Assembly (NCBI RefSeq): GCF_008329965.1
Contig: NZ_CP036150.1
Coordinates: forward strand, 2,956,439-3,020,438
DNA: 64,000 bases
From: Oceanispirochaeta crateris
Lineage (GTDB): Bacteria > Spirochaetota > Spirochaetia > DSM-2461
Reading direction: 5' to 3'
Shown: positions 18,536 through 30,769 of the stretch, one piece after another
Position numbering within the stretch: position 1 is the stretch's first letter
Layout: each line of letters opens with the position of its first letter
Position numbers and translations under genes: made by a program
The notes under the pieces: model-generated
Seen by the model: only the letters and a program-made list of their open reading frames with translations
Database searches by the model: none
What the model was told of the DNA's origin: nothing

Positions 18536-19399
18536 TCATTTTCGAATATCCAGAAAATTCAGCTCTGCTTTTCCAAGAATATTCTGTTTTTCAATAGCAG
18601 TCATGAAAGATTCAAAATTGATATCCCTACTACTATGAGCAGGTAATTCTTCGGGGAATCCTGACAAAGCAAAAATCGCAATCGTATATTTGTGAGAACC
18701 AGGCCCCTTGCTACATGGAGAAGTGTATGAAATGGCATTCCCGTCCTTATTGGAACCCATATACCAATCTCCCTGATCAGCCATTCCATGGGGTATTTCC
18801 ATTATTGAAGGTTCGATCCCCCACAACAATAGGTAGGAGTTTACATGGGAACGATCACCGGGGTTTGGAAAATGGTACATAACAATTGCCAATGACCCTG
18901 TACCTTCAGGAATATTTGTCCAGTTTAAAGGAATTGATTTTTCAATATTGTTATCCTTTTTCTCACACTTATACTGGTTGAATAATTCCCCTTTCTCATC
19001 GATAGCAGGGCTGAACAAAGAAAATTCGGCAGGGCCAAAGTCTTGTTCCAAAGAAGAGAAGACCGGGACCGAAGGTTCCCGTTTTTCCCCTTGTATATGC
19101 CTCGGACCATCAGGTGGTGGAACAAGAGTTCTCAACTGTTCGGCATCAAAACCATTGTTATTAATTATTGTATCAAGATCAGGGCCACCTTTGATTCCGG
19201 CTTCTTTAAAATCAGCATGAATTGCAAGGGCATCATCGAGACTCAAAGATTGAGGATCATAATGATCGAGGATTTCCTCAACAGTCGATTCAAGATCTGA
19301 TCCATCGGATTGTCCATTTGCATTTAAACCGAGGACAACTAAAAAAAGAAAAATCAAAATAATACTACTTTTCAGAATACCAAATTCTTGTTGATGCAA
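18536..19399 (-). CDS. Secreted YbhB/YbcL-type PEBP (Raf kinase inhibitor-like) protein
   Basis: 287 residues, starting at a TTG with GGTAGG upstream. A signal peptide (ILKSSIILIFLFLVVLGLN) ends in ANGQSD, like other secreted proteins in this window. A ~90-residue low-homology linker (EEILDHYDPQSLSLDDALAI) precedes the PEBP domain at ~125-285, seen in FSLFSPAIDEKGE, PLNWTNIPEGTGSLAIVMY and DWYMGSNKDGNAISYTSPC. The canonical Asp-Pro-Asp ligand loop is replaced by FPNPGDRS. PEBP proteins bind anionic ligands; bacterial roles are poorly known. The N-terminal extension roughly doubles the usual length and is the odd part. Confidence 0.85.
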   Translation of the reverse strand: MHQQEFGILKSSIILIFLFLVVLGLNANGQSDGSDLESTVEEILDHYDPQSLSLDDALAIHADFKEAGIKGGPDLDTIINNNGFDAEQLRTLVPPPDGPRHIQGEKREPSVPVFSSLEQDFGPAEFSLFSPAIDEKGELFNQYKCEKKDNNIEKSIPLNWTNIPEGTGSLAIVMYHFPNPGDRSHVNSYLLLWGIEPSIMEIPHGMADQGDWYMGSNKDGNAISYTSPCSKGPGSHKYTIAIFALSGFPEELPAHSSRDINFESFMTAIEKQNILGKAELNFLDIRK

Positions 19400-19562
19400 T
19401 TTACCCTACCTTATCAAGATATATACAAATCTTATAGTAATTAACCCGAGACATTGTTAATGGATAGTAAACTATGTAAAAGATATGTAAAAAGAAAATA
19501 CGATGTATAAAAAATTAGTTCGGATTTGATCTCACCTGTATTAATTGCTTAGTCTTCTAAAT

Positions 19563-20894
19563 ATGAAAATAGATATATTAGTCATAGGTTCTGGAACAAG
19601 CGGTTACACTGTTGCCAACGGTCTCAAAAAAGAAGGTAAAACTGTTGCTGTGGCAGATCGGAGAAGTTTTGGCGGAACCTGCGCCAAAAGAGGTTGTCAG
19701 CCCAAAAAATATCTTGTTGCAAATGCAGAAATCGTTCATTTGGCAAAAGGGCTTGAAGGGAAAGGCCTAAAAAAAGCACCAAGTGTCGCATGGAAAGACC
19801 TCATGAGTCTAAAAAGAGAGTTCACTGATAAAGTATCTTTCAATACAGAAGAGGGGTTTAAAACTGCCGGTATTGATGTATTACATGGGGATGTATATTT
19901 TACCTCTCCTCAGAGTGTCATAGTTGGAGATTTACCCGTTTCTGCAGATAAAATAGTCTTAGCAGTAGGAACAATACCGACTCCTTTGACGATTCCAGGG
20001 GGAGATTTTACTGTAGATAGTGAGTACTTCCTTGATATGGATAAAATGCCGAGGAAAATCATCTTTATCGGAGGCGGATACATTTCCTTTGAACTGGCTT
20101 CTGTTGCCCATCAAGCGGGAGCAGAAACGATCATACTTCATCGTTCCGTTCAACCTCTCAAGCATTTTGATCCAGATCTCACCAGAATCCTTGTCAAGAC
20201 GATGAAGGAAGAAGGTTTAAATCTGTATACAGAACATCCTGTCAAAAAGATTGAAAAAAGTAATTCAGGTTTTAAGGTGATCGCAGGTGTGGATGAGTAT
20301 TTTGCAGATCTCGTGGTGAATGCAACAGGCCGAACCCCCGATTTGAACTCACTGAACCTGGATGTCGGAAATATAAAATTCGGAGCAAAAGGCATAGACG
20401 TTAACGACTACCTACAGTCGTCTTCCAACCCCAATGTCTTTGCTGTTGGAGACTGCGTAGCCTCTGGTCCGGATCTGGCAACCGTTGCAGATATGCAGGC
20501 TGAGATTGTAGTTCAAAACATTCTAAATAAGGATTCTGTAATTCCTGATTACTCAAATATTCCCAGTGCTGTTTTCTCACTCCCGGCTATGGCATCAGTC
20601 GGGATTTCTGAGGAAGAAGCCATTCAAAAAAAACTGGATTTCAGAGTCAAAATGATTGATCAATCAAATTGGCCTTCATCAAAGAGGATCGGTCAAAAAG
20701 CTGCGGTGAGTAAAGTCATTATTGAGGAAAAAACGGAACAGATTCTGGGCGTACATATACTGGGACACAATGCAGCAGAAGTCATCAATACATTTGCTTT
20801 AGCCATCAAGTTTGGTCATACCACTGAGGAACTGCGCACCGTACTATGGGCCTATCCAACACATACGTCAGATATGAAATATAGCTTTAAATAA
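19563..20894 (+). CDS. FAD/NAD(P)-dependent disulfide oxidoreductase (glutathione/mercuric reductase-like)
   Basis: 443 residues from the ATG at 19563; a TTG at 19545 is possible but less likely. FAD motif DILVIGSGTSGYTVANGLKK is at the N-terminus. The redox-active pair is in FGGTCAKRGCQPKKYL (CX4C as in class I enzymes). The second Rossmann motif is KIIFIGGGYISFELASV (~165), followed by NATGRTPDL and VFAVGDCV. The C-terminal dimer domain ends with AYPTHTSDMKYSF, where classical enzymes have HPT-E, so the catalytic His-Glu pair appears changed. Substrate unknown. It faces katG across a shared bidirectional terminator. Confidence 0.9.
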   Translation: MKIDILVIGSGTSGYTVANGLKKEGKTVAVADRRSFGGTCAKRGCQPKKYLVANAEIVHLAKGLEGKGLKKAPSVAWKDLMSLKREFTDKVSFNTEEGFKTAGIDVLHGDVYFTSPQSVIVGDLPVSADKIVLAVGTIPTPLTIPGGDFTVDSEYFLDMDKMPRKIIFIGGGYISFELASVAHQAGAETIILHRSVQPLKHFDPDLTRILVKTMKEEGLNLYTEHPVKKIEKSNSGFKVIAGVDEYFADLVVNATGRTPDLNSLNLDVGNIKFGAKGIDVNDYLQSSSNPNVFAVGDCVASGPDLATVADMQAEIVVQNILNKDSVIPDYSNIPSAVFSLPAMASVGISEEEAIQKKLDFRVKMIDQSNWPSSKRIGQKAAVSKVIIEEKTEQILGVHILGHNAAEVINTFALAIKFGHTTEELRTVLWAYPTHTSDMKYSFK

Positions 20895-20984
20895 AATTGA
20901 TTGATCCAGCACAATGGTCTGTGACCTATGAATCAAGATGTTGTCCCACGATCTAAGTGCTTTTCAAACCTATGTATACCCAAA

Positions 20985-21018
20985 AAAACCGGAGGAATCC
21001 TAAGATTCCTCCGGTTTT
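20985..21018. terminator. Bidirectional Rho-independent terminator
   Basis: A perfect 15-bp stem (AAAACCGGAGGAATC at 20985-20999 and its complement at 21004-21018) with a 4-base loop. A-rich and T-rich flanks on both sides let it serve both the oxidoreductase gene on plus and katG on minus, which converge here. Confidence 0.9.
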
Positions 21019-21056
21019 AAAAAATCTATAATTCCTGAAGATTATTTCGAAGAACC

Positions 21057-23291
<2,235 letters not shown>

Positions 23292-23469
23292 TTACTATAC
23301 ATTCATTGAAAAATAAACTCGTATTAATATTTGACCCCTTATTTCACTTTTAAAAAAACTTCTTCAATGAACTCAATCATATGGTCTTAAAACTCTGACA
23401 TATTCTGGATTTCATGTGTTAAGATGGTTTGTTAAGTAAAGACGACTTACTACATGGAATGATAAAAAT

Positions 23470-24528
23470 ATGAACAAAAAGACTATCCAAGCGCCACGGG
23501 TCATTGCCTGGGAAATTACACGATCTTGCCCATTGGCATGCCGTCATTGCCGTGCTTCAGCACAAAACACACCATATGATGGAGAACTCTCTACAGAGCA
23601 AGCCTTCAAGGTTCTGGAGTCTATTGCCTCCTTCTCAAAGCCCATCATAATCCTAACAGGGGGAGAACCTATGAACCGTCCTGATATTTATGAGATTGCC
23701 AGGCATGGAACAGAACTGGGATTGCGCATGGTTATGGCTCCCTGTGGTCTTCAGGTAGACTCTAACACGGTGACAAAAATAATTGATTCAGGGATTAAAA
23801 GAATTAGTTTAAGTTTGGATGGTATGGATGCCAAGACCCATGATTCTTTCAGAGGAGTAAAAGGGGCATTTGAGTCTGTTATGAAAGCTGTAGAGGCTGC
23901 GAAATCCGGAGGACTAGAGTTTCAGATAAATTCTACCATTACAAAACTCAATTATAAACAATTACCCCAAATCCTCGAACTGGTTATGCAAATGGGTGCC
24001 GTATCATTCCACCCCTTTCTGCTCGTTCCAACCGGTCGTGCAGAAAATCTTGTGCAATACGAGATAAATCCTGAAGAATATGAAGAATTACTGCTGTGGA
24101 TATACCAAAAAAGCCGACACCTTCCCATACAAATGAAGCCAACCTGTGCTCCCCACTATTACAGGATTCTCCGGCAGGAAGAAAAAAAAGCTAGTCGTAA
24201 CGTAATTCCCTCTACCCACGGTTTGGATGCTCTTACGAAGGGATGTATGGGTGGCCAGAGCTTTGCCTTTATCTCTCATATAGGTAAAGTTCAAATATGT
24301 GGATTCATGGAGGATGAGGCAGGAGACCTAAACAAAACAAATCTCGATTTCCACCCCATCTGGGACTCATCAGAACTCTTTAATGAAATGAGAGACATTG
24401 ATAGTTACCATGGAAAATGCGGGATTTGTGACTACAGAAAAAATTGCGGCGGTTGCCGTGCCAGAGCCAAGGCAATTACCGGGGATTACCTTGGGGAAGA
24501 ACCTTTTTGCATCTACCAACCGACATGA
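23470..24528 (+). CDS. ahbD: Radical SAM/SPASM protein, AhbD-like heme synthase (Fe-coproporphyrin III decarboxylase)
   Basis: 352 residues. The radical SAM cluster motif is CPLACRHC (CX3CX2C, ~15-22) in the context WEITRSCPLACRHCRAS, followed by ILTGGEPMNRPDI. The C-terminal SPASM-like cysteines are in CMGGQSFAFISHIGKVQICG and CGICDYRKNCGGCRARA, ending EEPFCIYQP, the arrangement of AhbD and its relative NirJ. AhbD converts iron-coproporphyrin III to heme b without oxygen, in the siroheme-dependent route. A ferrochelatase gene follows after 13 bases. Assignment among AhbD, NirJ and related SPASM enzymes is by motif and neighbour, so the gene name is probable rather than certain. Confidence 0.78.
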   Translation: MNKKTIQAPRVIAWEITRSCPLACRHCRASAQNTPYDGELSTEQAFKVLESIASFSKPIIILTGGEPMNRPDIYEIARHGTELGLRMVMAPCGLQVDSNTVTKIIDSGIKRISLSLDGMDAKTHDSFRGVKGAFESVMKAVEAAKSGGLEFQINSTITKLNYKQLPQILELVMQMGAVSFHPFLLVPTGRAENLVQYEINPEEYEELLLWIYQKSRHLPIQMKPTCAPHYYRILRQEEKKASRNVIPSTHGLDALTKGCMGGQSFAFISHIGKVQICGFMEDEAGDLNKTNLDFHPIWDSSELFNEMRDIDSYHGKCGICDYRKNCGGCRARAKAITGDYLGEEPFCIYQPT

Positions 24529-24541
24529 AGAATAATATACA

Positions 24542-25537
24542 ATGATAAACACAGAATATGATGCACTACTATACCTCTCTTTTGGAGGTCCTGAAAAATC
24601 TGATGACGTATTGCCATTTCTTCGGAATGTTACAAGAGGGAAAAATATCCCTGACAGAATCCTTACAAGGGTGGCCATGAAATATGAGTTATTCGGAGGA
24701 AAGAGTCCCATAAATGAATGTAACCGCAATGTCATTGATGCACTGAAAAAAGAACTGGATATAGCAGGGATCAAACTGCCTATCTATTTCGGAAATCGAT
24801 TCTGGTCTCCTACAATTGAGGATGCTCTTCTTCAAATGAAAGCAAATGGAGTCAAAAAAGCCTTGGCATTTGTGACTTCCCCCTACGCCAGCTATTACGG
24901 CTGTTGGCAGTATGTCCATGAGATCCAAACCTCTCTGAATAGAATTGGAGGCGGCATCACCATTCATAAACTGAAACCTTTTTTCAATGATTCCCTGTTT
25001 ATCAGAGCATTGAGTGAAATTCTGAACTCTTATCTGGAAACCGCCTCTCAATTATCCCGTCGAATTATTTTTACGGCTCATAATATCCCACAGGATATGA
25101 TCAATAGTGAAAGGTATGTGCAGGAATTAGAAGAAAGCGCAAAACTAGTGATGGAACAAATCTCTAACAAGGTTCCTTATACTATTGCTTATCAAAGCAA
25201 AAGTAGAAATACCAGCAATGAATGGCTCTCTCCAGAGTTACAGGATGTAATACACGAGTCTTCCATTTCTTCATTTCAAGAAATCATTATAATGCCTTTT
25301 GGATTCTTATCTGACCATATGGAAGTAATCTACGACCTGGATATAGAAGCCGCCGAACTGGCAAAGAGTGAAGGCCTCAAATTTTCACGACTAAAAACAG
25401 TTGGAAACTCATCGACTTTCATTTCTATGATAAAAAGGCAAATCGAGGAACAGATGAGCACAGACCTTCCTTCACCTCCTTTGAATGAGGAAAAAGTTTC
25501 TTGCCCGAACTGTCAGACCCCCTGTGACACTCTTTGA
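24542..25537 (+). CDS. hemH: Ferrochelatase (HemH/CpfC)
   Basis: 331 residues, normal length. Diagnostic segments are LYLSFGGPEKSDDVLPFLRN at the N-terminus, RFWSPTIEDAL, the metal-site His in FTAHNIPQDM (~180; usually FSAHSIP), and GFLSDHMEVIYDLD with the conserved Glu (~270). The C-terminal tail CPNCQTPC has three cysteines that could hold a metal cluster as in some ferrochelatases. It inserts Fe(II) into a porphyrin. Next to an AhbD-like gene the likely porphyrin is coproporphyrin III. It is 13 bases after that gene and should be co-transcribed. Confidence 0.9.
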   Translation: MINTEYDALLYLSFGGPEKSDDVLPFLRNVTRGKNIPDRILTRVAMKYELFGGKSPINECNRNVIDALKKELDIAGIKLPIYFGNRFWSPTIEDALLQMKANGVKKALAFVTSPYASYYGCWQYVHEIQTSLNRIGGGITIHKLKPFFNDSLFIRALSEILNSYLETASQLSRRIIFTAHNIPQDMINSERYVQELEESAKLVMEQISNKVPYTIAYQSKSRNTSNEWLSPELQDVIHESSISSFQEIIIMPFGFLSDHMEVIYDLDIEAAELAKSEGLKFSRLKTVGNSSTFISMIKRQIEEQMSTDLPSPPLNEEKVSCPNCQTPCDTL

Positions 25538-25548
25538 CTCAATAGATA

Positions 25549-27447
25549 TTAGACGATTTTTTTATGAGATTTCCCTCTGGTTCTGATAAAAATGATCCCA
25601 CCCAATACAAAACCAATGAGAATGGAAACAAATTGAGGAAACGCAATGAGTACTCCAATTATGGATACAAGGACTCGTTCATGTCTTTTGAGTTCTCCAT
25701 AACCCAGAATATACCCTTCTATCGCGGAGGCAACAAAGAAAACACCAACAAAAACACTGCTTCCAAAAAATAGAATTTTCCACAACGTACCCTGGAGGAT
25801 AAGTGCCGGTTGAAAGACGAAAAAGAAGGGAATTATAAATAATACAAATCCCAATCTCATACTGGTCCAGGCAGTTTTCATCCCATTGGCTCCGGCTATC
25901 CCGGCGGCAATGAAAGCTGTGATTGCAACAGGAGGAGTCAATCCTCCCAGTCCTGCAAAAAAAATAAGGAACAAATGGACGGCAATCTCTGGAAGGTGTC
26001 CTATAGACGCCACTGCGGGAGCCATAGTAACTGCAAGAAACAGATAGGAACTACGCTGCAGTCCTAACATCCCCATAAAGAGATTAAACAGGGCGCCTAA
26101 AATGAGAACGGCTAAAATATTGTCAGATCCAAGAGAAACAATCCAAGCCGTCAGAGCTGAAGCCATCCCTGTCTTATACAAACTAACTAATATAAAACCT
26201 GTCCCTAAGAAGATAGCCAATCCATAAGAAAGCTGTCTACCTGCTATGATGAGAAGCTGTGCCAACCGTTCTTTCCCTGGTTTTCCAGCCCTCCGGAGAA
26301 AACTCAAAACAAGGACTAATCCAGAAGTATAAAGAGGAGTAATAAAACCCCATTTCATATACAACAGACCAAATATGAGGAAAGCTACAGCCACCATAAA
26401 GGGCCATCCATCCTTCATGATGATCAATAATCCAGGAGATTCTTCATCTGAATTGTTTTTTAATTTTCTTCGTGCGGTATATCCATCGATTTGGACGAGT
26501 AAGCCAAAATAGTACAGCATGGTCGGTAGAAAAGCGGCAACAATGATTTCTGAGTACTCAAAATTCCCAACCATAACAGCTATAAATGCCAAACCTCCCA
26601 TTACCGGAGGCATTGTATCACCACCGGAAGAAGCACAGGCTTCCGCAGCGGCGGCATACTCTGAGGAATATCCGGCCTTTTTCATAGCAGGTATGGTTAT
26701 GGATCCTGTCGTCATTACATTCGCAGTAATACTTCCGGATAAACTTCCAAATAATCCACTGGCTATTACAGCTGTTTTTGCAGGACCTCCCCGGAATCGA
26801 CCGAACAGGGCATTCGCCAGTTTCAAGAAGAAATCGCTTCCTCCCAGAACCTGCATGGTGGCTGCAAAGACATAAAATCCAAACATAGATCGCCCGATTA
26901 ACACAGCAGGAACACCCAGAATACCATCTTCACCAAATGAGAAATCGAGAATCAATCGGGTAAACGGTATGGAGACTCCATAAAGTGGGCCGGAAAATCG
27001 GTCTGCAAAAAGTGAATAGGCCATACAAACTAAAATAACGGCAACATAATTCCATCCTGCAGCCCGTCTCCCCGCTTCCAGGGATAAGAGAACCAGCAAA
27101 ATAGCTACTATAGTTTGAATATTTGAAGGGTTGGACATCCACAATCCATAGCTAATTTCATCTGAAGAAAGGAAACAATAGACAAAAGAACACATGAAAA
27201 CGGCTGCAAGCCAAAAATCGTACCATCGAGGACCTGTCTTATCCTGTATCCCCTTATGACCAATTCCTAGAAAAATCATGGGACTCAGAGCTGCATAAAG
27301 CAGATAGGAGTAGTCCGTTGTCAAAAGAATTCTTCCAAATACAGAAAATCCAAACCAGTAGGAGATATAGAGAGCCACTGCAATAATAGTGGATACAAGA
27401 AAAAAGGATTTTACGCACAATGTAAGTTTTTCATTTTGATTGATCAT
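25549..27447 (-). CDS. TRAP transporter fused small/large permease (TAXI type, DctQM fusion)
   Basis: 632 residues from the ATG at 27445-27447, 10 bases after the binding-protein stop; the open frame continues upstream into that gene but without support. About 16-18 hydrophobic segments. The N-terminal four form the Q-type part; the remainder is the M-type permease with GLFGSLSGSITANVMTTGSI, ACASSGGDTMPPVMGGLAF and GLGGLTPPVAITAF, classic TRAP signatures. TAXI-TRAP systems import dicarboxylates, glutamate or other organic acids using an ion gradient. Paired with 27458-28690. A weak Shine-Dalgarno fits translational coupling. Confidence 0.93.
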   Translation of the reverse strand: MINQNEKLTLCVKSFFLVSTIIAVALYISYWFGFSVFGRILLTTDYSYLLYAALSPMIFLGIGHKGIQDKTGPRWYDFWLAAVFMCSFVYCFLSSDEISYGLWMSNPSNIQTIVAILLVLLSLEAGRRAAGWNYVAVILVCMAYSLFADRFSGPLYGVSIPFTRLILDFSFGEDGILGVPAVLIGRSMFGFYVFAATMQVLGGSDFFLKLANALFGRFRGGPAKTAVIASGLFGSLSGSITANVMTTGSITIPAMKKAGYSSEYAAAAEACASSGGDTMPPVMGGLAFIAVMVGNFEYSEIIVAAFLPTMLYYFGLLVQIDGYTARRKLKNNSDEESPGLLIIMKDGWPFMVAVAFLIFGLLYMKWGFITPLYTSGLVLVLSFLRRAGKPGKERLAQLLIIAGRQLSYGLAIFLGTGFILVSLYKTGMASALTAWIVSLGSDNILAVLILGALFNLFMGMLGLQRSSYLFLAVTMAPAVASIGHLPEIAVHLFLIFFAGLGGLTPPVAITAFIAAGIAGANGMKTAWTSMRLGFVLFIIPFFFVFQPALILQGTLWKILFFGSSVFVGVFFVASAIEGYILGYGELKRHERVLVSIIGVLIAFPQFVSILIGFVLGGIIFIRTRGKSHKKIV

Positions 27448-27457
27448 AGTTGCTGTT

Positions 27458-28690
27458 TTATTCCGGGTATACTGGATCTGCTCTTTCTGTAAGGGAGGGA
27501 TGTTGTCCCAATTTGGGGATTTTCTGAACGACCTTATAACTCTGCCAGAAAGATAACCACTCATCATTCAATGGATTCACTTCAATGTTTTTATCCTTCG
27601 CTAGAAGTTTGGCCTCCGAATAGGCTATTTCATATCTTTTTAAAAGCCTCAGATTCTCTTCCTGCCTTATCCTGTGAGCATCTGTCCAAAGCCCCAGATC
27701 CTCTAAATACCGAATCAACCCCGGATGAACTGGAACAAATGTTGTCTTAAGTGCTTCCATCAAATGATGAAGGCTCATATACCTGTTTGTTCCGTAATTG
27801 TCTTCATAATCTTCAAAATGTTCATCAAGCCACTGAGCCAAATGATAGATAAGTTCTTCATCCGTATTTTCTGAAGTAATATTGAAGATATACCCCACGC
27901 TACCCCAATGCTGCCGGGCCTCATCAATACCGGATTCAATCAAACCAAATGAGTATAAAGGACTAATCGATTGCCAGCGTTTGGCTCCAGCAGGATCTTG
28001 GTCTGAATTCAAATCCAGAAGGCGAAGACCATGGGGAGCGGCAGCGAGTTCATTCATGAGTGGAGATGCAGGAAAGCCAAAGGCAACATCGGCTCTTCCT
28101 TCTGAGACAGCTCTCATTGCGCTTTCAAAACTACCGGCATTTATCCATTCAATAGAAGATTCATCCACTTGGATCCAGGCTAATAGGGAACGATATGGGT
28201 TTAATGTAGATTCCCTCATATTCCACACTGAAAACTTCGTGCCAACTGTGATGTCATAGATTGTTTGTATTTCAGAATCACTGCGAACAAAAAAACCCGA
28301 GTTAGCCAAATCATGTATCCAAACAATTCTGGGTTGAAATCCCCCATTTTCGTCGGTGGCCTGATCTTCAAGGCCTTCGATGATGTGACTCAAAATACTC
28401 TTAGATCCTGAGCTTAACAACATTTTACCCGATTTTACGAGTCCCATGGATATCCCATGATTTGTTTCCGGAATGACACGAACTGCCATACCTGTATCAG
28501 CTTCCAAAACCGATGCCCAACTCACATACTTTGCTAAGCCACTCCGCCCGGGTGCTGCAATGTGCATTTGCTCCGGCCAGTTCCATTGACCTGATTCTTT
28601 AGGTGCAGATTTACTGCAGCCCATTAACACTATCAGGAAATAAAAGCAAAGCGAGAAGTGCCCAACTGCTCTGTGGAAGTTCTGTCTCAT
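27458..28690 (-). CDS. TAXI-family TRAP solute-binding lipoprotein
   Basis: 410 residues. A lipobox ends the signal peptide (FYFLIVLMGCSKS), so it is probably lipid-anchored. The TAXI family core is visible as MHIAAPGRSGLAKYVSWASV near the N-terminus, then RVIPETNHGISMGLVKSGKM and ADVAFGFPASPLMNEL. The C-terminus (VPVHPGLIRYLEDLG) resembles the FHPGAIRYYKE end of TAXI proteins. It binds an organic anion outside the membrane for the fused permease directly downstream. No metabolic gene adjoins, so the ligand is unknown. Confidence 0.9.
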   Translation of the reverse strand: MRQNFHRAVGHFSLCFYFLIVLMGCSKSAPKESGQWNWPEQMHIAAPGRSGLAKYVSWASVLEADTGMAVRVIPETNHGISMGLVKSGKMLLSSGSKSILSHIIEGLEDQATDENGGFQPRIVWIHDLANSGFFVRSDSEIQTIYDITVGTKFSVWNMRESTLNPYRSLLAWIQVDESSIEWINAGSFESAMRAVSEGRADVAFGFPASPLMNELAAAPHGLRLLDLNSDQDPAGAKRWQSISPLYSFGLIESGIDEARQHWGSVGYIFNITSENTDEELIYHLAQWLDEHFEDYEDNYGTNRYMSLHHLMEALKTTFVPVHPGLIRYLEDLGLWTDAHRIRQEENLRLLKRYEIAYSEAKLLAKDKNIEVNPLNDEWLSFWQSYKVVQKIPKLGQHPSLTERADPVYPE

Positions 28691-28812
28691 TTATGATCCT
28701 TTCTCATACCATCTTTACATATAAATGAGATTCAGTCTAATAAGTTCTAAGCCTTAAAAAGAAAAGCCCTTTACTTTACAAAGAGGAATAACAGTCTCTA
28801 TAATGACGCGCA

Positions 28813-30489
28813 ATGGAATCCAAATTAAAAAAACTCGTGTATATTCTATTGCTATTTCAAGCTTTTTTTTTAAGTGCTCATTCTCAGCCACAAGGAACTT
28901 TCAGACCTGATATACAGATATTAACGATCCCACAATGGGAGGAAATTGTTCCAGAAATACAACGGGGAAAATTTCACCCTGAGTTTCTAGAAAATACAAA
29001 GCGAAATACAAGTCAGTACTTTCATCTCAAATTAAAAACACAACAAAGAAGTGAAGATTTTTCTCAGTACAAGATTTTACAGTTTGTCGATAATATGACA
29101 TGGATTGAGCTCCATTATCAGCATCCAGTCACAAAAAAATGGCATAGTTTCTCGACTGGGGACATTGTTCCCATGTCGCAGAGAGATTTACCTTCCACCA
29201 CCCTGGCCCTTCCTTTTGAATGGCCAGAAGGAAGGGATTTGGATCTTTATATTCATGCAGAATCATATCAGTTTAGGAATTTAGATTTCCAAATTGTTTC
29301 ACAAGATCAATTTCTATCGACTTGGGGTAAAAACTTCACATTTATTATAGTTTTACTGACCATGTTACTCTTATCTGGTTTGGTGAATATGTCTCTTTTT
29401 TCCATTCGACGGACCTGGTCTTACTTTCACTATGCCATGGCAATGCTAACCCTGATGACAGCTCTAGCCGGGAAAAACCGCGTACTGTCCTTTCTCTTCT
29501 TTCAGAATACGGGCTATACATATTTTATATATACACTTTTCAACTCTTTAACAGTCCTTTTTGCCCTACTCTTTACAATCTCTTTCTATGATGTAAAAAA
29601 ACTTTGGACAAAGAATATAGTCTTAACATTCAGCTCTCTATTAGCCTGCATTGCCCTCATTAGTATTTTTCACAGCACACCCTTATTGGGAGATATAATG
29701 AATGTCATCATCATCCCATCTCTGATGACAATCTTGATCGTTGCTCTAAAAGGCTACTCGAGGAACAACCTTTCTTCCAGATTGATCCTCTTTAGTATTA
29801 TTCCCATTGCTCTAGGAGTTGTTATTGATAACTTAGCTGTCTATCTGGAGTTTACTCTGTTTCCAGTTGGAAAGATTTCCCAGATTATCGGGGTTTCAAT
29901 ACATCTGATCTTAATGAATATGGGGCTAACCTTAAAGAATAAGGAAAATACCAGGATTCTGGAAGAAAGAGCATCCCTGGATTCCCTGACAAAACTACTG
30001 AACCGGAAAAGCCTGGATGATTACATCCTGCAACTTGAAATGGATAGGTCCCAATGTCCCATAGGAATCGTCTTTATGGATTTGGATAACTTTAAGTTCT
30101 TCAATGATAAATACGGTCACCTTATGGGAGACCAAATATTAATAGAGACCGCATCCTATCTGAAATCCTCCACACGTCAAAATGATCTGATTTTTAGATA
30201 TGGGGGAGATGAATTTCTCATCCTCCTGCCTTCTACAGAACAGAAAGAGGGAGCCCTCTTATGCAAGAGGCTTCATGAAGATTTTAGCGAGATGGCAATT
30301 CAATTGAACAAAGGAATCAGCGAAAAAAATGTTCAACTTTCCCTTTCTGCAGGAATGACACTTTATGAAACTCCTGCACGGGGAGGGTTATGGAAGGCAA
30401 TAAGACAGGCGGATAGGGCTATGCTTTCTGCCAAGAGTCGTGGAAAAAACCAGATTGTGCTTGATGATTTAAACCCTTCAGCTGTCTAA
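28813..30489 (+). CDS. 7TM-DISM diguanylate cyclase (GGDEF)
   Basis: 558 residues. A signal peptide leads to an extracytoplasmic 7TMR-DISMED-like region (~25-175), then seven hydrophobic segments (~180-375), a short helix and the GGDEF domain (~385-550). The active-site motif is FRYGGDEFLILLP, with an RQND inhibitory (I-site) motif five residues before GGDEF, so the enzyme should make cyclic di-GMP from GTP and show product inhibition. DISM extracellular domains often bind carbohydrates (family knowledge). It is divergent from the TAXI-TRAP genes and followed by a chemoreceptor. Confidence 0.92.
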   Translation: MESKLKKLVYILLLFQAFFLSAHSQPQGTFRPDIQILTIPQWEEIVPEIQRGKFHPEFLENTKRNTSQYFHLKLKTQQRSEDFSQYKILQFVDNMTWIELHYQHPVTKKWHSFSTGDIVPMSQRDLPSTTLALPFEWPEGRDLDLYIHAESYQFRNLDFQIVSQDQFLSTWGKNFTFIIVLLTMLLLSGLVNMSLFSIRRTWSYFHYAMAMLTLMTALAGKNRVLSFLFFQNTGYTYFIYTLFNSLTVLFALLFTISFYDVKKLWTKNIVLTFSSLLACIALISIFHSTPLLGDIMNVIIIPSLMTILIVALKGYSRNNLSSRLILFSIIPIALGVVIDNLAVYLEFTLFPVGKISQIIGVSIHLILMNMGLTLKNKENTRILEERASLDSLTKLLNRKSLDDYILQLEMDRSQCPIGIVFMDLDNFKFFNDKYGHLMGDQILIETASYLKSSTRQNDLIFRYGGDEFLILLPSTEQKEGALLCKRLHEDFSEMAIQLNKGISEKNVQLSLSAGMTLYETPARGGLWKAIRQADRAMLSAKSRGKNQIVLDDLNPSAV

Positions 30490-30769
30490 AATCTTAATCC
30501 TCTATTTTTAACCTAGGCAACACCCCGAGTGTCGCCTCAATTCCGTTTCACAGTGAATTTATAAGCATCTTGAGACAACTAACATCCTTTTCATTTGAAC
30601 TATACACCTACCATCGCTTATCTTTTGTTATGTCAGATATCTCCATAAGAATAGGTTAAGAAAAGCCTAAAAATAGCGCTTCTGTCAATTGTGAATCACT
30701 GATTATTTTGCTATTCTGTGGACCCCATTGATACGAGTGTGATTGAGACATAATTTTGAGAGGACAATT

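Noticed and set aside
27448-27567. 40-codon extension of the TAXI-TRAP permease
   Set aside because: It overlaps the end of the binding-protein gene and is not hydrophobic or family-like; the ATG at 27447 fits.
30515-30537. Short hairpin after the GGDEF gene (AGGCAACAC/GTGTCGCCT)
   Set aside because: One mismatch, 5-base loop and no U-tract; too weak to call a terminator.
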